Shown here: piece by piece, positions 8,814 to 16,594 of the stretch
How the letters are laid out: each line of letters opens with the position of its first letter
Numbering within the stretch: the first letter of the stretch is position 1
NCBI GenBank assembly: GCA_900472625.1
Contig: UCIT01000035.1
Coordinates: forward strand, 1 to 64,000
Origin: Hyphomicrobiales bacterium
GTDB taxonomy: Bacteria; Pseudomonadota; Alphaproteobacteria; Rhizobiales; Rhizobiaceae
Direction: 5' to 3'
DNA length: 64,000 bases
Translations under genes and position numbers: made by a program
The notes under the pieces: model-generated
What the model saw: the letters and a program-made list of their open reading frames with translations, nothing else
Databases searched by the model: none
What the model was told of the DNA's origin: nothing

Positions 8814-8966
8814 TTAGCGGATCGAACCGGTGAGCTGGCCGTCGCGACCATCGATCCGCTGCGACTGCTCATGCGGCGTCTTGCCGGCGTCGTAAGGATT
8901 GAGCGAGGCTGCGTAGGTGGCGAGCGCAATCGTCAGGATCGCTGCCGCGCCGATAATTCTGGTCAT
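8814..8966 (-). CDS. Short ORF: 50-residue putative membrane-anchored/exported peptide
   Basis: On the minus strand an ATG at 8966 is preceded by GGGAGAAGAG at good spacing and opens a 50-codon frame ending TAA at 8814-8816. The peptide starts MTRIIGAAAILTIALATYAA, a basic start plus a hydrophobic stretch of about 17 residues, then a hydrophilic tail (SLNPYDAGKTPHEQSQ...). This is a small single-pass or secreted protein. Family unknown. It lies downstream of a second short ORF in the same direction (9051-9197) and converges on phbB. The strong ribosome site and amphipathic design support it as real. Confidence 0.55.
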   Translation of the reverse strand: MTRIIGAAAILTIALATYAASLNPYDAGKTPHEQSQRIDGRDGQLTGSIR

Positions 8967-9050
8967 TTCTCTTCTCCCAGGGCCGATCGGCGCATTTCTG
9001 CTCCCGACCGGTGTCTGAATTGGGGCAAATTCTGGGAATTATTCGGTCAT

Positions 9051-9197
9051 TCAACCGTTCGGATAATGCCGGTTCCTGACCTTGACCGGCACCTTGCGGA
9101 TGGCCTGGTTTTGCATGCGCAGTGCTGCCGTCGCGATGGTGATAAAGGCCGACGCGATCAGGATAGCGGCGGCCGAATTCAGGATGATCTGAGCCAT
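9051..9197 (-). CDS. Short ORF: 48-residue putative single-pass membrane peptide
   Basis: On the minus strand an ATG at 9197 follows AGAGGA with an 8-base spacer and opens a 48-codon frame ending TGA at 9051-9053. The peptide begins MAQIILNSAAAILIASAFIT and continues through ATAALRM, which makes one transmembrane helix, then ends in a strongly basic tail (RKVPVKVRNRHYPNG). I do not recognise a family. A similar short peptide gene follows 84 bases downstream on the same strand. The pair could be stress-related small membrane proteins, but that is inference. Confidence 0.5.
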   Translation of the reverse strand: MAQIILNSAAAILIASAFITIATAALRMQNQAIRKVPVKVRNRHYPNG

Positions 9198-9297
9198 GGA
9201 CTTGTCCTCTCAAGGGCGCGGTCGAAATGTCGATTGCGCTGTTCTTGAAAGCAATATGCGCCTGCGGTCGCCGTGTAGCTAGGCCGTGCTTAGGCGA

Positions 9298-9326
9298 CCG
9301 ATCGTCAACGTCGTGTTGACGATCGG
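9298..9326. terminator. Perfect 12-bp inverted repeat after nagA
   Basis: CCGATCGTCAAC (9298-9309) and GTTGACGATCGG (9315-9326) are exact reverse complements around GTCGT. The repeat lies 11 bases beyond the nagA stop. No T run follows on the minus strand, so it may be a 3'-end stabilising hairpin or an atypical terminator of the nag operon. Confidence 0.5.
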
Positions 9327-9336
9327 AGTATTGCGG

Positions 9337-10488
9337 TCACGCAGGCTCGCCGCTTATCCAGGTCTGCTTTACCTCAATGCCATCGGTCATGTGCACGAGA
9401 TCGGCGCGCAGGCCGGGGGCGAGGCGGCCGCGATCGGCGATACCGAGGAAGCGCGCCGGATACAGCGTCGCCATACGCAGGGCTTCGGCCAACGACAGGT
9501 CGAGATAGGTTATGCCGTAGCGGATCGCCGAGGCCATATCGACGTCGGAACCAGCCAGCGTGCCATCCGACAGAACCAGCTTCGAGCAGAAGCCGCCAGT
9601 CTCGCGACGAACGGTGCGGCCGTTGAGCCTAAAGCTGTTTTCCTTCGAGCCGACCAGCGACATCGCGTCGGTCACGAAGAACAGCTTGCCTTCGCCGCGC
9701 TTGGCTCGCAGCGCTGTGCGCAGCGCCTTGGGATCGACATGGTGGCCGTCGGCGATGATGCCGCACCAGACGGCGGGGTGGTCGAGTGCCGCCCCCACCA
9801 GGCCCGGCGTGCGATGGCCGAGCTGGCTCATGGCGTTGAACAGGTGGGTGACGCCGCGAGCGCCGGCATCGAAGCGGGCTTCCGCCGCCTCGCTGGTGCA
9901 ATCGGAATGGCCGATGCTGACGATGACGCCTGCCTCCGACAGCGCGCGCACCTGCTTTTCGGTCACCTGCTCGGCGGCCATGGTCACCAGCAGCGTGCCG
10001 ATCGCCTGTGCGGCCTTGGTAAGCGCGCTGACGTCGCTGTCTTCGACCGGGCGCATCAGCTCAGCCAGGTGCGCGCCCTTGCGGGCGGGCGCCAGATGCG
10101 GGCCTTCGAGGTGCAGGCCGGCAACGCCGCGGTTCTCGTGCACCGCCTGCTTGGCGGCGTCGATGGCGGCCGCGGTCGCCCGCGCCGTATCTGTGATCAG
10201 CGTCGGCAGCAGCGATGTCGTGCCGTAGGGCCTATGGCCCGCGGCGATGGTGTACATCGATGCCGGAGACGGCTCGTCGTTCAACATGCGACCGCCGCCG
10301 CCATTGACTTGTGCGTCGATGAAGCCGGCCGACAGGATGCCGCCGTCCAGCTCGATCGGATCGCCTTCTGGAAGGTCGTTCAAGGGCGCGATCGTCTCGA
10401 CGCGACCGTCAGCGACCACAAGCGCCTTGTCGTCGTGAAAGCGCTCGCCGTCGAAGATGCGGGCGCCCGAGAAGATCTTGCGTGCCAT
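9337..10488 (-). CDS. nagA: N-acetylglucosamine-6-phosphate deacetylase
   Basis: NagA removes the acetyl group of GlcNAc-6-P to give GlcN-6-P, the committing step in amino-sugar catabolism and cell-wall recycling. Within 383 residues the amidohydrolase TIM barrel is recognisable by GFIDAQVNGGGG, the metal-site motif HLEGPHLAPARKGAH, VSIGHSD, THLFNAMSQLGHR, the substrate-loop DGHHVDP, and the catalytic Asp in FVTDAMS. It is the last gene of a minus-strand operon. Its ATG overlaps the stop of the upstream SIS-domain gene by one base (TGATG), which implies translational coupling. No GlcNAc transporter or kinase is adjacent. Confidence 0.95.
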   Translation of the reverse strand: MARKIFSGARIFDGERFHDDKALVVADGRVETIAPLNDLPEGDPIELDGGILSAGFIDAQVNGGGGRMLNDEPSPASMYTIAAGHRPYGTTSLLPTLITDTARATAAAIDAAKQAVHENRGVAGLHLEGPHLAPARKGAHLAELMRPVEDSDVSALTKAAQAIGTLLVTMAAEQVTEKQVRALSEAGVIVSIGHSDCTSEAAEARFDAGARGVTHLFNAMSQLGHRTPGLVGAALDHPAVWCGIIADGHHVDPKALRTALRAKRGEGKLFFVTDAMSLVGSKENSFRLNGRTVRRETGGFCSKLVLSDGTLAGSDVDMASAIRYGITYLDLSLAEALRMATLYPARFLGIADRGRLAPGLRADLVHMTDGIEVKQTWISGEPA

Positions 10489-11519
10489 CAGACCGTCTCC
10501 GTGACCTTCAGCAGGTTCGCCGGCTTGTCGGGATCGAACCCCTTGCGGCGGGTGACCGATTCGATCAGGCGGTAATAGACGAGAAGCGAGACCAGCGGAT
10601 CGAGCAAGCCGTTGCCTGTCGTCGGTACACGCAGGTTGATGCCGGAGAGCGGCTGCGTCGAGAACGGTACGGTTGTGGCGCCAAGCTTCTGCAGGCGCTC
10701 CAGCGCCTGGATGTTGTTGGCATAGGCGGCATCATCGGGCGCGAAGGCGACGATCGGGAAGCCGGGCTGCACGAGGCGCATCGGGCCGTGCATGAGTTCG
10801 GCCAGCGAAAAGGCCTCGGCGTGAAGTCCTGAGGTTTCCTTGGCCTTCAGGGCCGCCTCGAGCGCGATCGCGAAAGCCGGGCCGCGGCCGCCGGTGTAGA
10901 GTGATGTGGCATTGAAGAGGACGTCCTCCGCCGCTGCCGTGTCGATGCCCGATGTCGCCTGCAATGCCTCTGGAAGCTTATCGAGCGCAGTCCACAGGTC
11001 GGCCTTTGCGCCGATCGCGGCGGTGACGCCCGACAGAGCGGCAACGGAGGCGATGAAGGACTTGGTGGCGGCAACGCTCTTCTCGTCGCCGGCATTGAGG
11101 CCGAGGACGATGTCGGCCTGCTTGGCGAGCGGGCTATCGGTGACGTTGACGACGGCGATCGTGGTGGCGCCGCCGCGCTTGGCGGCGTCCTGCAGGGCGA
11201 CGATATCGGGGCTGGCGCCCGACTGCGATACAGTGAAGTGGATGCCGCCCTTCAGGTGCAGTGACGCGCCATAGACCGAGGCAATCGACGGGCCGATCGA
11301 GGCGACCGGGACGCCGCAGGTGATCTCGAACAGGTACTTGAAGAAGGTGGCGGCGTGGTCGGAGGAGCCGCGCGCGGCTGTCGTGACGACGCTGGGCGGG
11401 TTCTTCGAAAACAGCCTGGCGATCTCGTCGAAAACAGGCTTTTCCTTCTGGAGCAGCGTGGCGACCACTTCCGGGGATTGGCCGGCTTCCTGCAACATCA
11501 GCGACTGGGCTTCACTCAT
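10488..11519 (-). CDS. SIS-domain glucosamine-6-phosphate deaminase (NagB-II type)
   Basis: A 343-residue protein equal to the isomerase half of glucosamine synthase (GlmS), without the glutaminase domain. It has two sugar-isomerase (SIS) domains, with the phosphosugar-binding serines visible in AARGSSDHAA and SQSGASPDI of the first and in ALEAALKAKETSGLHAEAF with the ELMHGP loop of the second. Such GlmS-like deaminases replace the classical NagB in many proteobacteria, converting GlcN-6-P to fructose-6-P and ammonia. Its position directly before nagA and after a GntR regulator fits. It overlaps the gntR stop by four bases (ATGA). AgaS-type galactosamine specificity is the main alternative. 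Confidence 0.85.
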   Translation of the reverse strand: MSEAQSLMLQEAGQSPEVVATLLQKEKPVFDEIARLFSKNPPSVVTTAARGSSDHAATFFKYLFEITCGVPVASIGPSIASVYGASLHLKGGIHFTVSQSGASPDIVALQDAAKRGGATTIAVVNVTDSPLAKQADIVLGLNAGDEKSVAATKSFIASVAALSGVTAAIGAKADLWTALDKLPEALQATSGIDTAAAEDVLFNATSLYTGGRGPAFAIALEAALKAKETSGLHAEAFSLAELMHGPMRLVQPGFPIVAFAPDDAAYANNIQALERLQKLGATTVPFSTQPLSGINLRVPTTGNGLLDPLVSLLVYYRLIESVTRRKGFDPDKPANLLKVTETV

Positions 11520-12289
11520 AAGTCGTCTCCAATTCTCAATTCTGCAACAAAATCATAAGAATCACCCCGATAATGCGAGCGGGTGTATTCGACGACGCGC
11601 TGGTCTTCCAGGCGCGAGACTCGTTCGATCAGGAGGGCGGGGGCCCCCGGCTTGACGTCCAGTGCCGCCGCCGATGACGGATCCAGCGTCACCGCCGACA
11701 GCTTCTGCAGCGCGCGTACCGGCCGATGGCCGCCAGCAGTCAGGGCATCGTAGAGAGAGCCCTCGCCGCCGTTGTTGTCGCCGAGGAATTTCAACGGCAC
11801 CACGGATCGATCGATGGCCAGCGGCAGCCCGTCGGCCAAGCGCAGGCGGTCGAGGCGTAGCACGCGCTCGTCGATACCGAGACCGAGCAGGAAGGCCTCC
11901 TCGGGCGAAGGGGTGTTGATGGTGCGCGAGAGGATTTTTGCGCCGGGGACGCGGCCACGCGAGCGCATGTCCTCGGAGAAAGATGAAAGCCGCCAGAGCG
12001 ACTGCTCCATGCGTTCGACCGTCTCGGACACGAAGGTGCCGCTGCCGTGGCGCGATTCCAGCGTGCCCGCATTGAGGAGGTCGCGATAGGCGGTGCGGAC
12101 GGTGACGCGGCCGATCTTCAGCGCTTCGGCAAGATCGCGTTCGCTTGGCAGAGCCGCGCCGGGTTTCAGCAGGCCTTCCTGCACCAGACCGCTCAGCGCC
12201 TGTGCCAGACGACGATAGAGCGGGCCACTGCGGGTTTCATCGCGCAGGCCACGAGCATCGATCTCGGCTACCAGACTGGTTCTATCCAT
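11516..12289 (-). CDS. GntR/HutC-family regulator of the amino-sugar operon
   Basis: A 257-residue regulator with an N-terminal winged helix-turn-helix (about 20-85: LPSERDLAEALKIGRVTVRTAYRDL, HGSGTFV) and a C-terminal UTRA ligand-binding domain (about 105-250), as in NagR/DasR proteins that respond to GlcNAc-6-P or GlcN-6-P. It is the first gene of the gntR-deaminase-nagA operon and probably regulates itself, since three GGTTCTA half-sites surround its start. The ATG at 12289 has no ribosome site and lies a few bases after a TATACT box, so the message may be leaderless. The open frame continues far upstream, but the protein clearly begins here. Confidence 0.9.
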   Translation of the reverse strand: MDRTSLVAEIDARGLRDETRSGPLYRRLAQALSGLVQEGLLKPGAALPSERDLAEALKIGRVTVRTAYRDLLNAGTLESRHGSGTFVSETVERMEQSLWRLSSFSEDMRSRGRVPGAKILSRTINTPSPEEAFLLGLGIDERVLRLDRLRLADGLPLAIDRSVVPLKFLGDNNGGEGSLYDALTAGGHRPVRALQKLSAVTLDPSSAAALDVKPGAPALLIERVSRLEDQRVVEYTRSHYRGDSYDFVAELRIGDDL

Positions 12290-12317
12290 AGAGTATAAAT
12301 AGAACCTCTTTAGAACC
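12278..12317 (-). promoter_or_regulatory. Triple GGTTCTA operator and putative promoter of the nag operon
   Basis: Read on the minus strand, GGTTCTA occurs twice in direct orientation (12311-12317 and 12300-12306, 11 bases apart) and once inverted at 12278-12285. The outer pair forms GGTTCTAT..ATAGAACC. A TTGGTT box, a 16-base spacer and TATACT overlap these half-sites and end five bases before the gntR ATG. This layout fits an autoregulated GntR operator over the promoter. Confidence 0.6.
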
Positions 12318-12340
12318 AATTGCAAGGGCCTATCTGCACG

Positions 12341-12370
12341 AAAAACCCTCGCAGCGCTTTGCGAGGGTTT
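12341..12370 (-). terminator. Intrinsic terminator of the aldose epimerase gene
   Basis: AAACCCTCGCA (12343-12353) and TGCGAGGGTTT (12360-12370) are perfect complements with a six-base loop. On the minus strand the stem runs into five T residues, 38 bases after the epimerase stop. Confidence 0.85.
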
Positions 12371-12407
12371 GATGAGGTTGTTCGCGATAGGCGTTGGCGT
12401 GGCGTCG

Positions 12408-13433
12408 TCAGTTCTTCGAGAAGATGTAGTCGGTCTCCTGGCGCAGCACTTCGCCGGGGCGCAGGATAGCGTCCGGAAAGCCTTCGTGGTTGATGGCATC
12501 CGGCCAGATCTGGGTTTCCAGGCAGAAACCGGCGAATGGGCCATACTTGCGGCCATCAAGGCCGGGGACCGGCACGTCGAGCTTGAAGGCGGCGTAGAAC
12601 TGTACGCCGGGCTCGGTGGTGCGGACCTCAAGCGAAACGCCGGAATGCAGGCTGCGGGCGAGAACGACAGAGCGCTTGGCGGTCCGCTGCGGCGAGAGGC
12701 AGAAATTGTGGTCGTACAGCGCCTGCTGCCCGCCATCCAGACGCTTCATCGGCGCCATCTCGCGAAAGTCGAAAGCTGTGCCCGCAACCGGTCTGACCTC
12801 GCCGGTCGGGATCTGGCGCTCGTCGGTCGGCAGGTAGCCGTCGGCGGCGATCATGATGTCGTGGCCGAGCGCATCTTCGTGGCCGTCCAAATTGAAATAG
12901 GCATGTTGGCAGATATTGGCGATGGTCGGCTGGTCGCTTGTCGTCTCGTAGGTCACCGAGAGCTCGCCGCTGCCATGCACGTGGTAGGTGGCCTGGATGG
13001 TGCAGTTTCCAGGGTAGCCGCCACGGCCGTCGGCATCGACGATCTTCAGCACGACGCGGTCGGCGGCGTGCTCGACGATGGTCCAGTTGCGCACGGCGAT
13101 ATTGTCGAAACCGCCATGCAGGTGTGTAACGCCGTTTTCGTTGAGGTCGAGTTGGTAGGTGTTGCCGTCGATGGTGAACCTGCCGCCGGCGGTTCGGTTG
13201 GCGGCGCGGCCGGGCGTTGCGCCGAAATAGGCGGAGTGGGTGGGGTAGCTGTCGAAATCGTCGAAGCCGAGGGTCAGCGGCGCATCGTGGCCATCGAGGC
13301 GCAGGTCCTGGATCACGGCGCCCCAGGTGATCACCTTGGCCGTCAGGCCGCCGCCCGATATCACCACGCGGTGGACGGTCTCGCCCGATTTCGTTTGCCC
13401 GAATATCTCGCGGTGCAATTCATTCGTCATCAA
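12408..13433 (-). CDS. Galactose mutarotase-like aldose 1-epimerase
   Basis: A 341-residue beta-sandwich epimerase that interconverts alpha and beta anomers of hexoses. Recognisable are the GGRFTIDG and NGVTHLHGG segments, the catalytic His in NICQHAYFNLDG, the DHNF substrate loop, and the catalytic Glu in FAGFCLETQ near the C-terminus. It is a single-gene unit: its own terminator lies downstream, and the metA terminator is separated by about 70 bases upstream. No gal genes are adjacent, so its sugar is not defined; it may serve general sugar uptake. Confidence 0.92.
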   Translation of the reverse strand: MMTNELHREIFGQTKSGETVHRVVISGGGLTAKVITWGAVIQDLRLDGHDAPLTLGFDDFDSYPTHSAYFGATPGRAANRTAGGRFTIDGNTYQLDLNENGVTHLHGGFDNIAVRNWTIVEHAADRVVLKIVDADGRGGYPGNCTIQATYHVHGSGELSVTYETTSDQPTIANICQHAYFNLDGHEDALGHDIMIAADGYLPTDERQIPTGEVRPVAGTAFDFREMAPMKRLDGGQQALYDHNFCLSPQRTAKRSVVLARSLHSGVSLEVRTTEPGVQFYAAFKLDVPVPGLDGRKYGPFAGFCLETQIWPDAINHEGFPDAILRPGEVLRQETDYIFSKN

Positions 13434-13505
13434 AATTCCTCCCAGTCTTGTCTTAATCCGGCAGCGAACCTGCCTCCATTCGCCCTAAACCGCAACCGCG
13501 CCGGC

Positions 13506-13542
13506 ACAAAAAAGAAACGCCGCCGGTCGTCACCAGCGGCGT
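13506..13542 (-). terminator. Intrinsic terminator of metA
   Basis: ACGCCGC (13517-13523) pairs with GCGGCGT (13536-13542), extended inward by GGT/ACC pairing. On the minus strand it is followed by TTTCTTTTTTG. It lies 25 bases beyond the metA stop. Confidence 0.85.
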
Positions 13543-13566
13543 CATGTCCATAGGCTTGAACAGGCC

Positions 13567-14490
13567 TCAGCCGTCCTCGCCGATCTCTTCCAGATTATAG
13601 GAGGTCGTCTGGTAGATCTCGTTGATCCAGTTGCCGAATAGAAGATGAGCGTGGCTGCGCCAGCGGTTCTGCGGGGCGATCGCCGGGTCGTTATGCGGGA
13701 AGTAGTTGTGCGGCATCTTGATCGGAATATTAGCATCGACATCGCGGAAGTATTCGTCACCCAGCGAGGTCGAGTCATATTCGACGTGGTTGAAAATATA
13801 GAGCCGGTTGCCCTTCTTCTCATGCACGAGGCAAACGCCCATCTCGGCCGATTCCATCAGGATCTCGAGATCGCCGGACTTTTCGATGTCGGCGCGCCGC
13901 ACTTCGGTCCAGCGCGAGACCGGAACTTCGAAATTGTCGGAGAATCCGTTGAGATAGACGGAGGATGGCTTCAGGTTCATGTGGCGATAGACGCCGAAGG
14001 CCTTCTCCTTCAGGGCGTGCTTGGGAATGCCGTGGAAATGGTAGATCGCGGCCATCGCGCCCCAGCAGACGTTCATCGACGAATGCACATTGGTGCGCGT
14101 CCAGTCGAAAATCTGCTGCATTTCCTCCCAATAAGTGACGTCTTCGTATGGAAGTGTCTCGATTGGCGCCCCAGTTATGATGAAACCGTCGAACTTGCGG
14201 TGCCTGATTTCCTCCCAGGTCTGGTAGAAGGAGAACAGGTGTTCCTCCGAGGTGTTCTTTGCCTTGTGATTGCCGACGCGCACAAGCGACAGCTCGACCT
14301 GCAGCGGCGAAGCGCCTATCAGCCGCGCCATCTGGATCTCTGTCTTGATCTTGTTCGGCATGAGATTGAGCAAGCCGATCTGCAGCGGGCGGATGTCCTG
14401 ACGGATCGCCGCCGTCTCGGTCATCACGCGCACACCTTCCTGAACCAGGGTTTCAAAGGCGGGCAGGGTATCGGGAATCTTGATCGGCAT
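13567..14490 (-). CDS. metA: Homoserine O-acyltransferase MetA (predicted O-acetyltransferase)
   Basis: MetA acylates homoserine in methionine synthesis. Counting from the ATG at 14490 (MPIKIPDTLPAF), the catalytic residues fall exactly at the family positions: Cys142 (NVCWGAM), His235 and Glu237 (FNHVEY). Residue 111 is Glu (GAPIETL). Work on Bacillus cereus MetA linked Glu111 to acetyl-CoA use and Gly111 to succinyl-CoA, so this enzyme is predicted to be an acetyltransferase despite the usual succinyltransferase label. At 307 residues it is full length. It is controlled by the SAM-II riboswitch just upstream and ends with a strong terminator. A TTG/ACG extension to 14499 is possible but unlikely. 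Confidence 0.95.
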   Translation of the reverse strand: MPIKIPDTLPAFETLVQEGVRVMTETAAIRQDIRPLQIGLLNLMPNKIKTEIQMARLIGASPLQVELSLVRVGNHKAKNTSEEHLFSFYQTWEEIRHRKFDGFIITGAPIETLPYEDVTYWEEMQQIFDWTRTNVHSSMNVCWGAMAAIYHFHGIPKHALKEKAFGVYRHMNLKPSSVYLNGFSDNFEVPVSRWTEVRRADIEKSGDLEILMESAEMGVCLVHEKKGNRLYIFNHVEYDSTSLGDEYFRDVDANIPIKMPHNYFPHNDPAIAPQNRWRSHAHLLFGNWINEIYQTTSYNLEEIGEDG

Positions 14491-14540
14491 AGCGGTCACT
14501 CGATGAAAAATACGAATATATCGCTATCGGTCCGCACGCG

Positions 14541-14596
14541 GCCCTTTAGCAACTTTTTTAACGTGGCTGCAAGCCGGCCGGCCAAATCACCACGGA
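14541..14596 (-). promoter_or_regulatory. SAM-II riboswitch (metA motif)
   Basis: On the minus strand the leader contains CGTGGTGATTTGGCC, then CCGGCTTGCAGCCACG and a final GCTAAAGGG block, the conserved parts of the SAM-II (metA) aptamer known upstream of metA/metX in alphaproteobacteria. P1 is CGTGG (14591-14595) with CCACG (14562-14566). The downstream A-rich TTAAAAAAG and GCTAAAGGGCC parts form the H-type pseudoknot. It ends about 50 bases before the metA start. High S-adenosylmethionine is expected to shut metA expression down. Confidence 0.9.
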
Positions 14597-14601
14597 GCAC
14601 T

Positions 14602-14630
14602 TAAATAGACCCAGTCGGGCGGCGAATCAA
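14602..14630 (-). promoter_or_regulatory. Putative sigma-70 promoter of metA
   Basis: Minus strand: TTGATT (14625-14630), a 17-base spacer, then TATTTA (14602-14607). Transcription would start a few bases later, at about 14595, exactly at the 5' edge of the SAM-II aptamer. Confidence 0.65.
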
Positions 14631-14752
14631 TGACGGAAAAAATCCGGCCTCTCCGGGCAAGGTAACTCGTGCATTACCGCGCGCTAGAAACTGTTGCTGG
14701 ACAGGCTGACTCACAGTGTTATTCAGGTTCGACAGACGCGTAAGGAAGCATG

Positions 14753-16579
14753 ATGGCAGATGACGTCAAAGGCAGGCCGAGCATTCAGGGGCAGGACAGG
14801 GTCGGGTACGATCTTAGTCTGGCCTTTCGCCTCAAGGTCATGTTTTCGGCATTCTGGCATTCCAGAGTGCGTGCACCGGTGCTCGTTCTGTCGACTGCGT
14901 TGATCGGGATCATTCTCGCAACGGCTTACGCAACCGTCATCCTCAACCAGTGGAATGCGCCATTCTATGACGCCATTTCACGTCGAGACCTGCCGGGCTT
15001 CTTCCACCAGCTGAAGATATTCGCACTGATTGCCGGCATGCTGCTTCTGTTGAATGTCGTGCAGGCCTGGCTGAACCAGATGACGGCGCTCTACATGCGC
15101 GAGGGGCTGACGCGCGACCTGGTCAGCCAATGGCTGCAGCGCAAGCGGGCGCTCAGGCTCGCCTCCAGCGGCCTGATCGGCGTCAACCCGGACCAGCGCC
15201 TGCATGAGGATGCGCGCAATCTGGCGGAAAGCACCACCGGTCTCGTCATCGGCCTGGTGCAGTCGACCATCCTGCTGGTCAGCTTCATCGGTGTTCTCTG
15301 GGAGCTGTCGAGCGGTTTCGTCTTCCGCTTCGGCGAACACAGTTTTTCCATTCCCGGCTATATGGTCTGGGCGGCGATCTTCTATGCGGCGTCGGCTTCG
15401 GTTCTCAGCCAGCTGGTCGGCCGCAAGCTGGTGAAGCTCAATGCCGATCGCTTCTCGAAAGAAGCGGAACTGCGCTTTGCGCTGATGCACGCCAACGAGA
15501 ATATTCCGGCGATCACGGCGGCGCGTGGCGAAGAGAACGAGCGTGGACGGATCAATACCGATATCAGCGCCGTTCTGGCCGTTCTCAAGAAACTGGCGAT
15601 GGCCAACGTCAACCTGACCTGGGTGTCGGCGGGCTATGGCTGGCTGGTGGTTGTCATCCCGATCATCGTCGCGGCACCCGCCTATTTCTCCGGCGGGCTC
15701 ACCTTCGGCCAGCTGATGATGTCGGTTGGCGCCTTCAACCAGGTGAACACGGCGTTGCGCTGGTATGTCTCCAACTTCGGCCCGATCGCCGAATGGCGGG
15801 CAACGCTGATGCGCGTCACCGATTTTCGCCAGGCGCTGACGACGATGGGCGACGATATCGATCTCAAGGAGAAGATCGCCTACGAGCGCAGCGCGCCGGG
15901 CACGCTGACGCTCGATAACGTGACGATCGCCGCCAAGATCGACGAGGAGATCGATGCTTGCGGCGGCTTCCGTCTGCATGAGGGCAGCGTCACGATCAAA
16001 GCTGGCGAGAAGGTGATGATCAACGGCGACCACAATGTGAACCGCAAGCTGCTGTTCCTGGCGCTGTCGGAACTGTGGCCCTGCGGCGGTGGCAAGATCG
16101 GCCTTCCGCCTGCCGACGACATGCTGTTCGTGCCGCAATCGGCGTATATCCCCGGCGGCACGTTGCGCGAGGCGCTGGCCTTTCCTGAGCCCGCCGATAC
16201 CTACAAGAACGACGACGTGCTGGCGGCGCTGGAGAAGGCCGGGCTGCACAATCTGGTTGCCCGCCTCGACACGCGCGCGCGCTGGGACAAGCTGCTGGAT
16301 GCCGACGAGCAGCGGGCGATCGGCTTTGCCCGGCTGCTGCTGGTGCGGCCGCAATGGATGGTGTTCGACGAAGTGCTCGAGGGCATGGAGCCGGAGTGGC
16401 AGGCGACGATGCTGAAGGTGCTGGAAGCCATGCCCGATGCGACGATGATCTATATCGGCCGCTCGGAAGCCTATGCGGAGATCTTTCATCCGCGCGTGCT
16501 GCATCTGGAAGCGCTGGCCGCCAAGCCGGAGGCCAAAGCCGAAGCCAAAGCGCCGAACGCAACCGCGCCGGCGCTCTGA
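14753..16579 (+). CDS. SbmA/BacA-type ABC protein with degenerate ATPase domain
   Basis: A 608-residue fusion of an SbmA/BacA-like membrane domain (six helices, about residues 30-340) and a C-terminal ABC nucleotide-binding domain (about 375-585), as in YddA-type peptide/cobalamin transporters. The domain keeps FVPQSAYIPGGTLREAL (Q-loop region) and a Walker B-like WMVFDEVLEG. The Walker A site reads GDHNVNRK (425-432) in place of GxxGxGK[ST], the signature reads LDADEQRA in place of LSGGEQQR, and the switch His is Arg (IYIGRSEA). ATP hydrolysis therefore looks impaired. AAGGAA at 14742-14747 favours the second of two adjacent ATGs. The C-terminus is an Ala/Lys/Glu-rich tail. It is divergent from metA. 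Confidence 0.85.
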   Translation: MADDVKGRPSIQGQDRVGYDLSLAFRLKVMFSAFWHSRVRAPVLVLSTALIGIILATAYATVILNQWNAPFYDAISRRDLPGFFHQLKIFALIAGMLLLLNVVQAWLNQMTALYMREGLTRDLVSQWLQRKRALRLASSGLIGVNPDQRLHEDARNLAESTTGLVIGLVQSTILLVSFIGVLWELSSGFVFRFGEHSFSIPGYMVWAAIFYAASASVLSQLVGRKLVKLNADRFSKEAELRFALMHANENIPAITAARGEENERGRINTDISAVLAVLKKLAMANVNLTWVSAGYGWLVVVIPIIVAAPAYFSGGLTFGQLMMSVGAFNQVNTALRWYVSNFGPIAEWRATLMRVTDFRQALTTMGDDIDLKEKIAYERSAPGTLTLDNVTIAAKIDEEIDACGGFRLHEGSVTIKAGEKVMINGDHNVNRKLLFLALSELWPCGGGKIGLPPADDMLFVPQSAYIPGGTLREALAFPEPADTYKNDDVLAALEKAGLHNLVARLDTRARWDKLLDADEQRAIGFARLLLVRPQWMVFDEVLEGMEPEWQATMLKVLEAMPDATMIYIGRSEAYAEIFHPRVLHLEALAAKPEAKAEAKAPNATAPAL

Positions 16580-16594
16580 GCGACACCGCGATAG

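Noticed and set aside
9286..10575. A 429-codon plus-strand frame over nagA
   Set aside because: Mirror of nagA codons; composition is typical of antisense shadows, and there is no ribosome site or recognisable domain.
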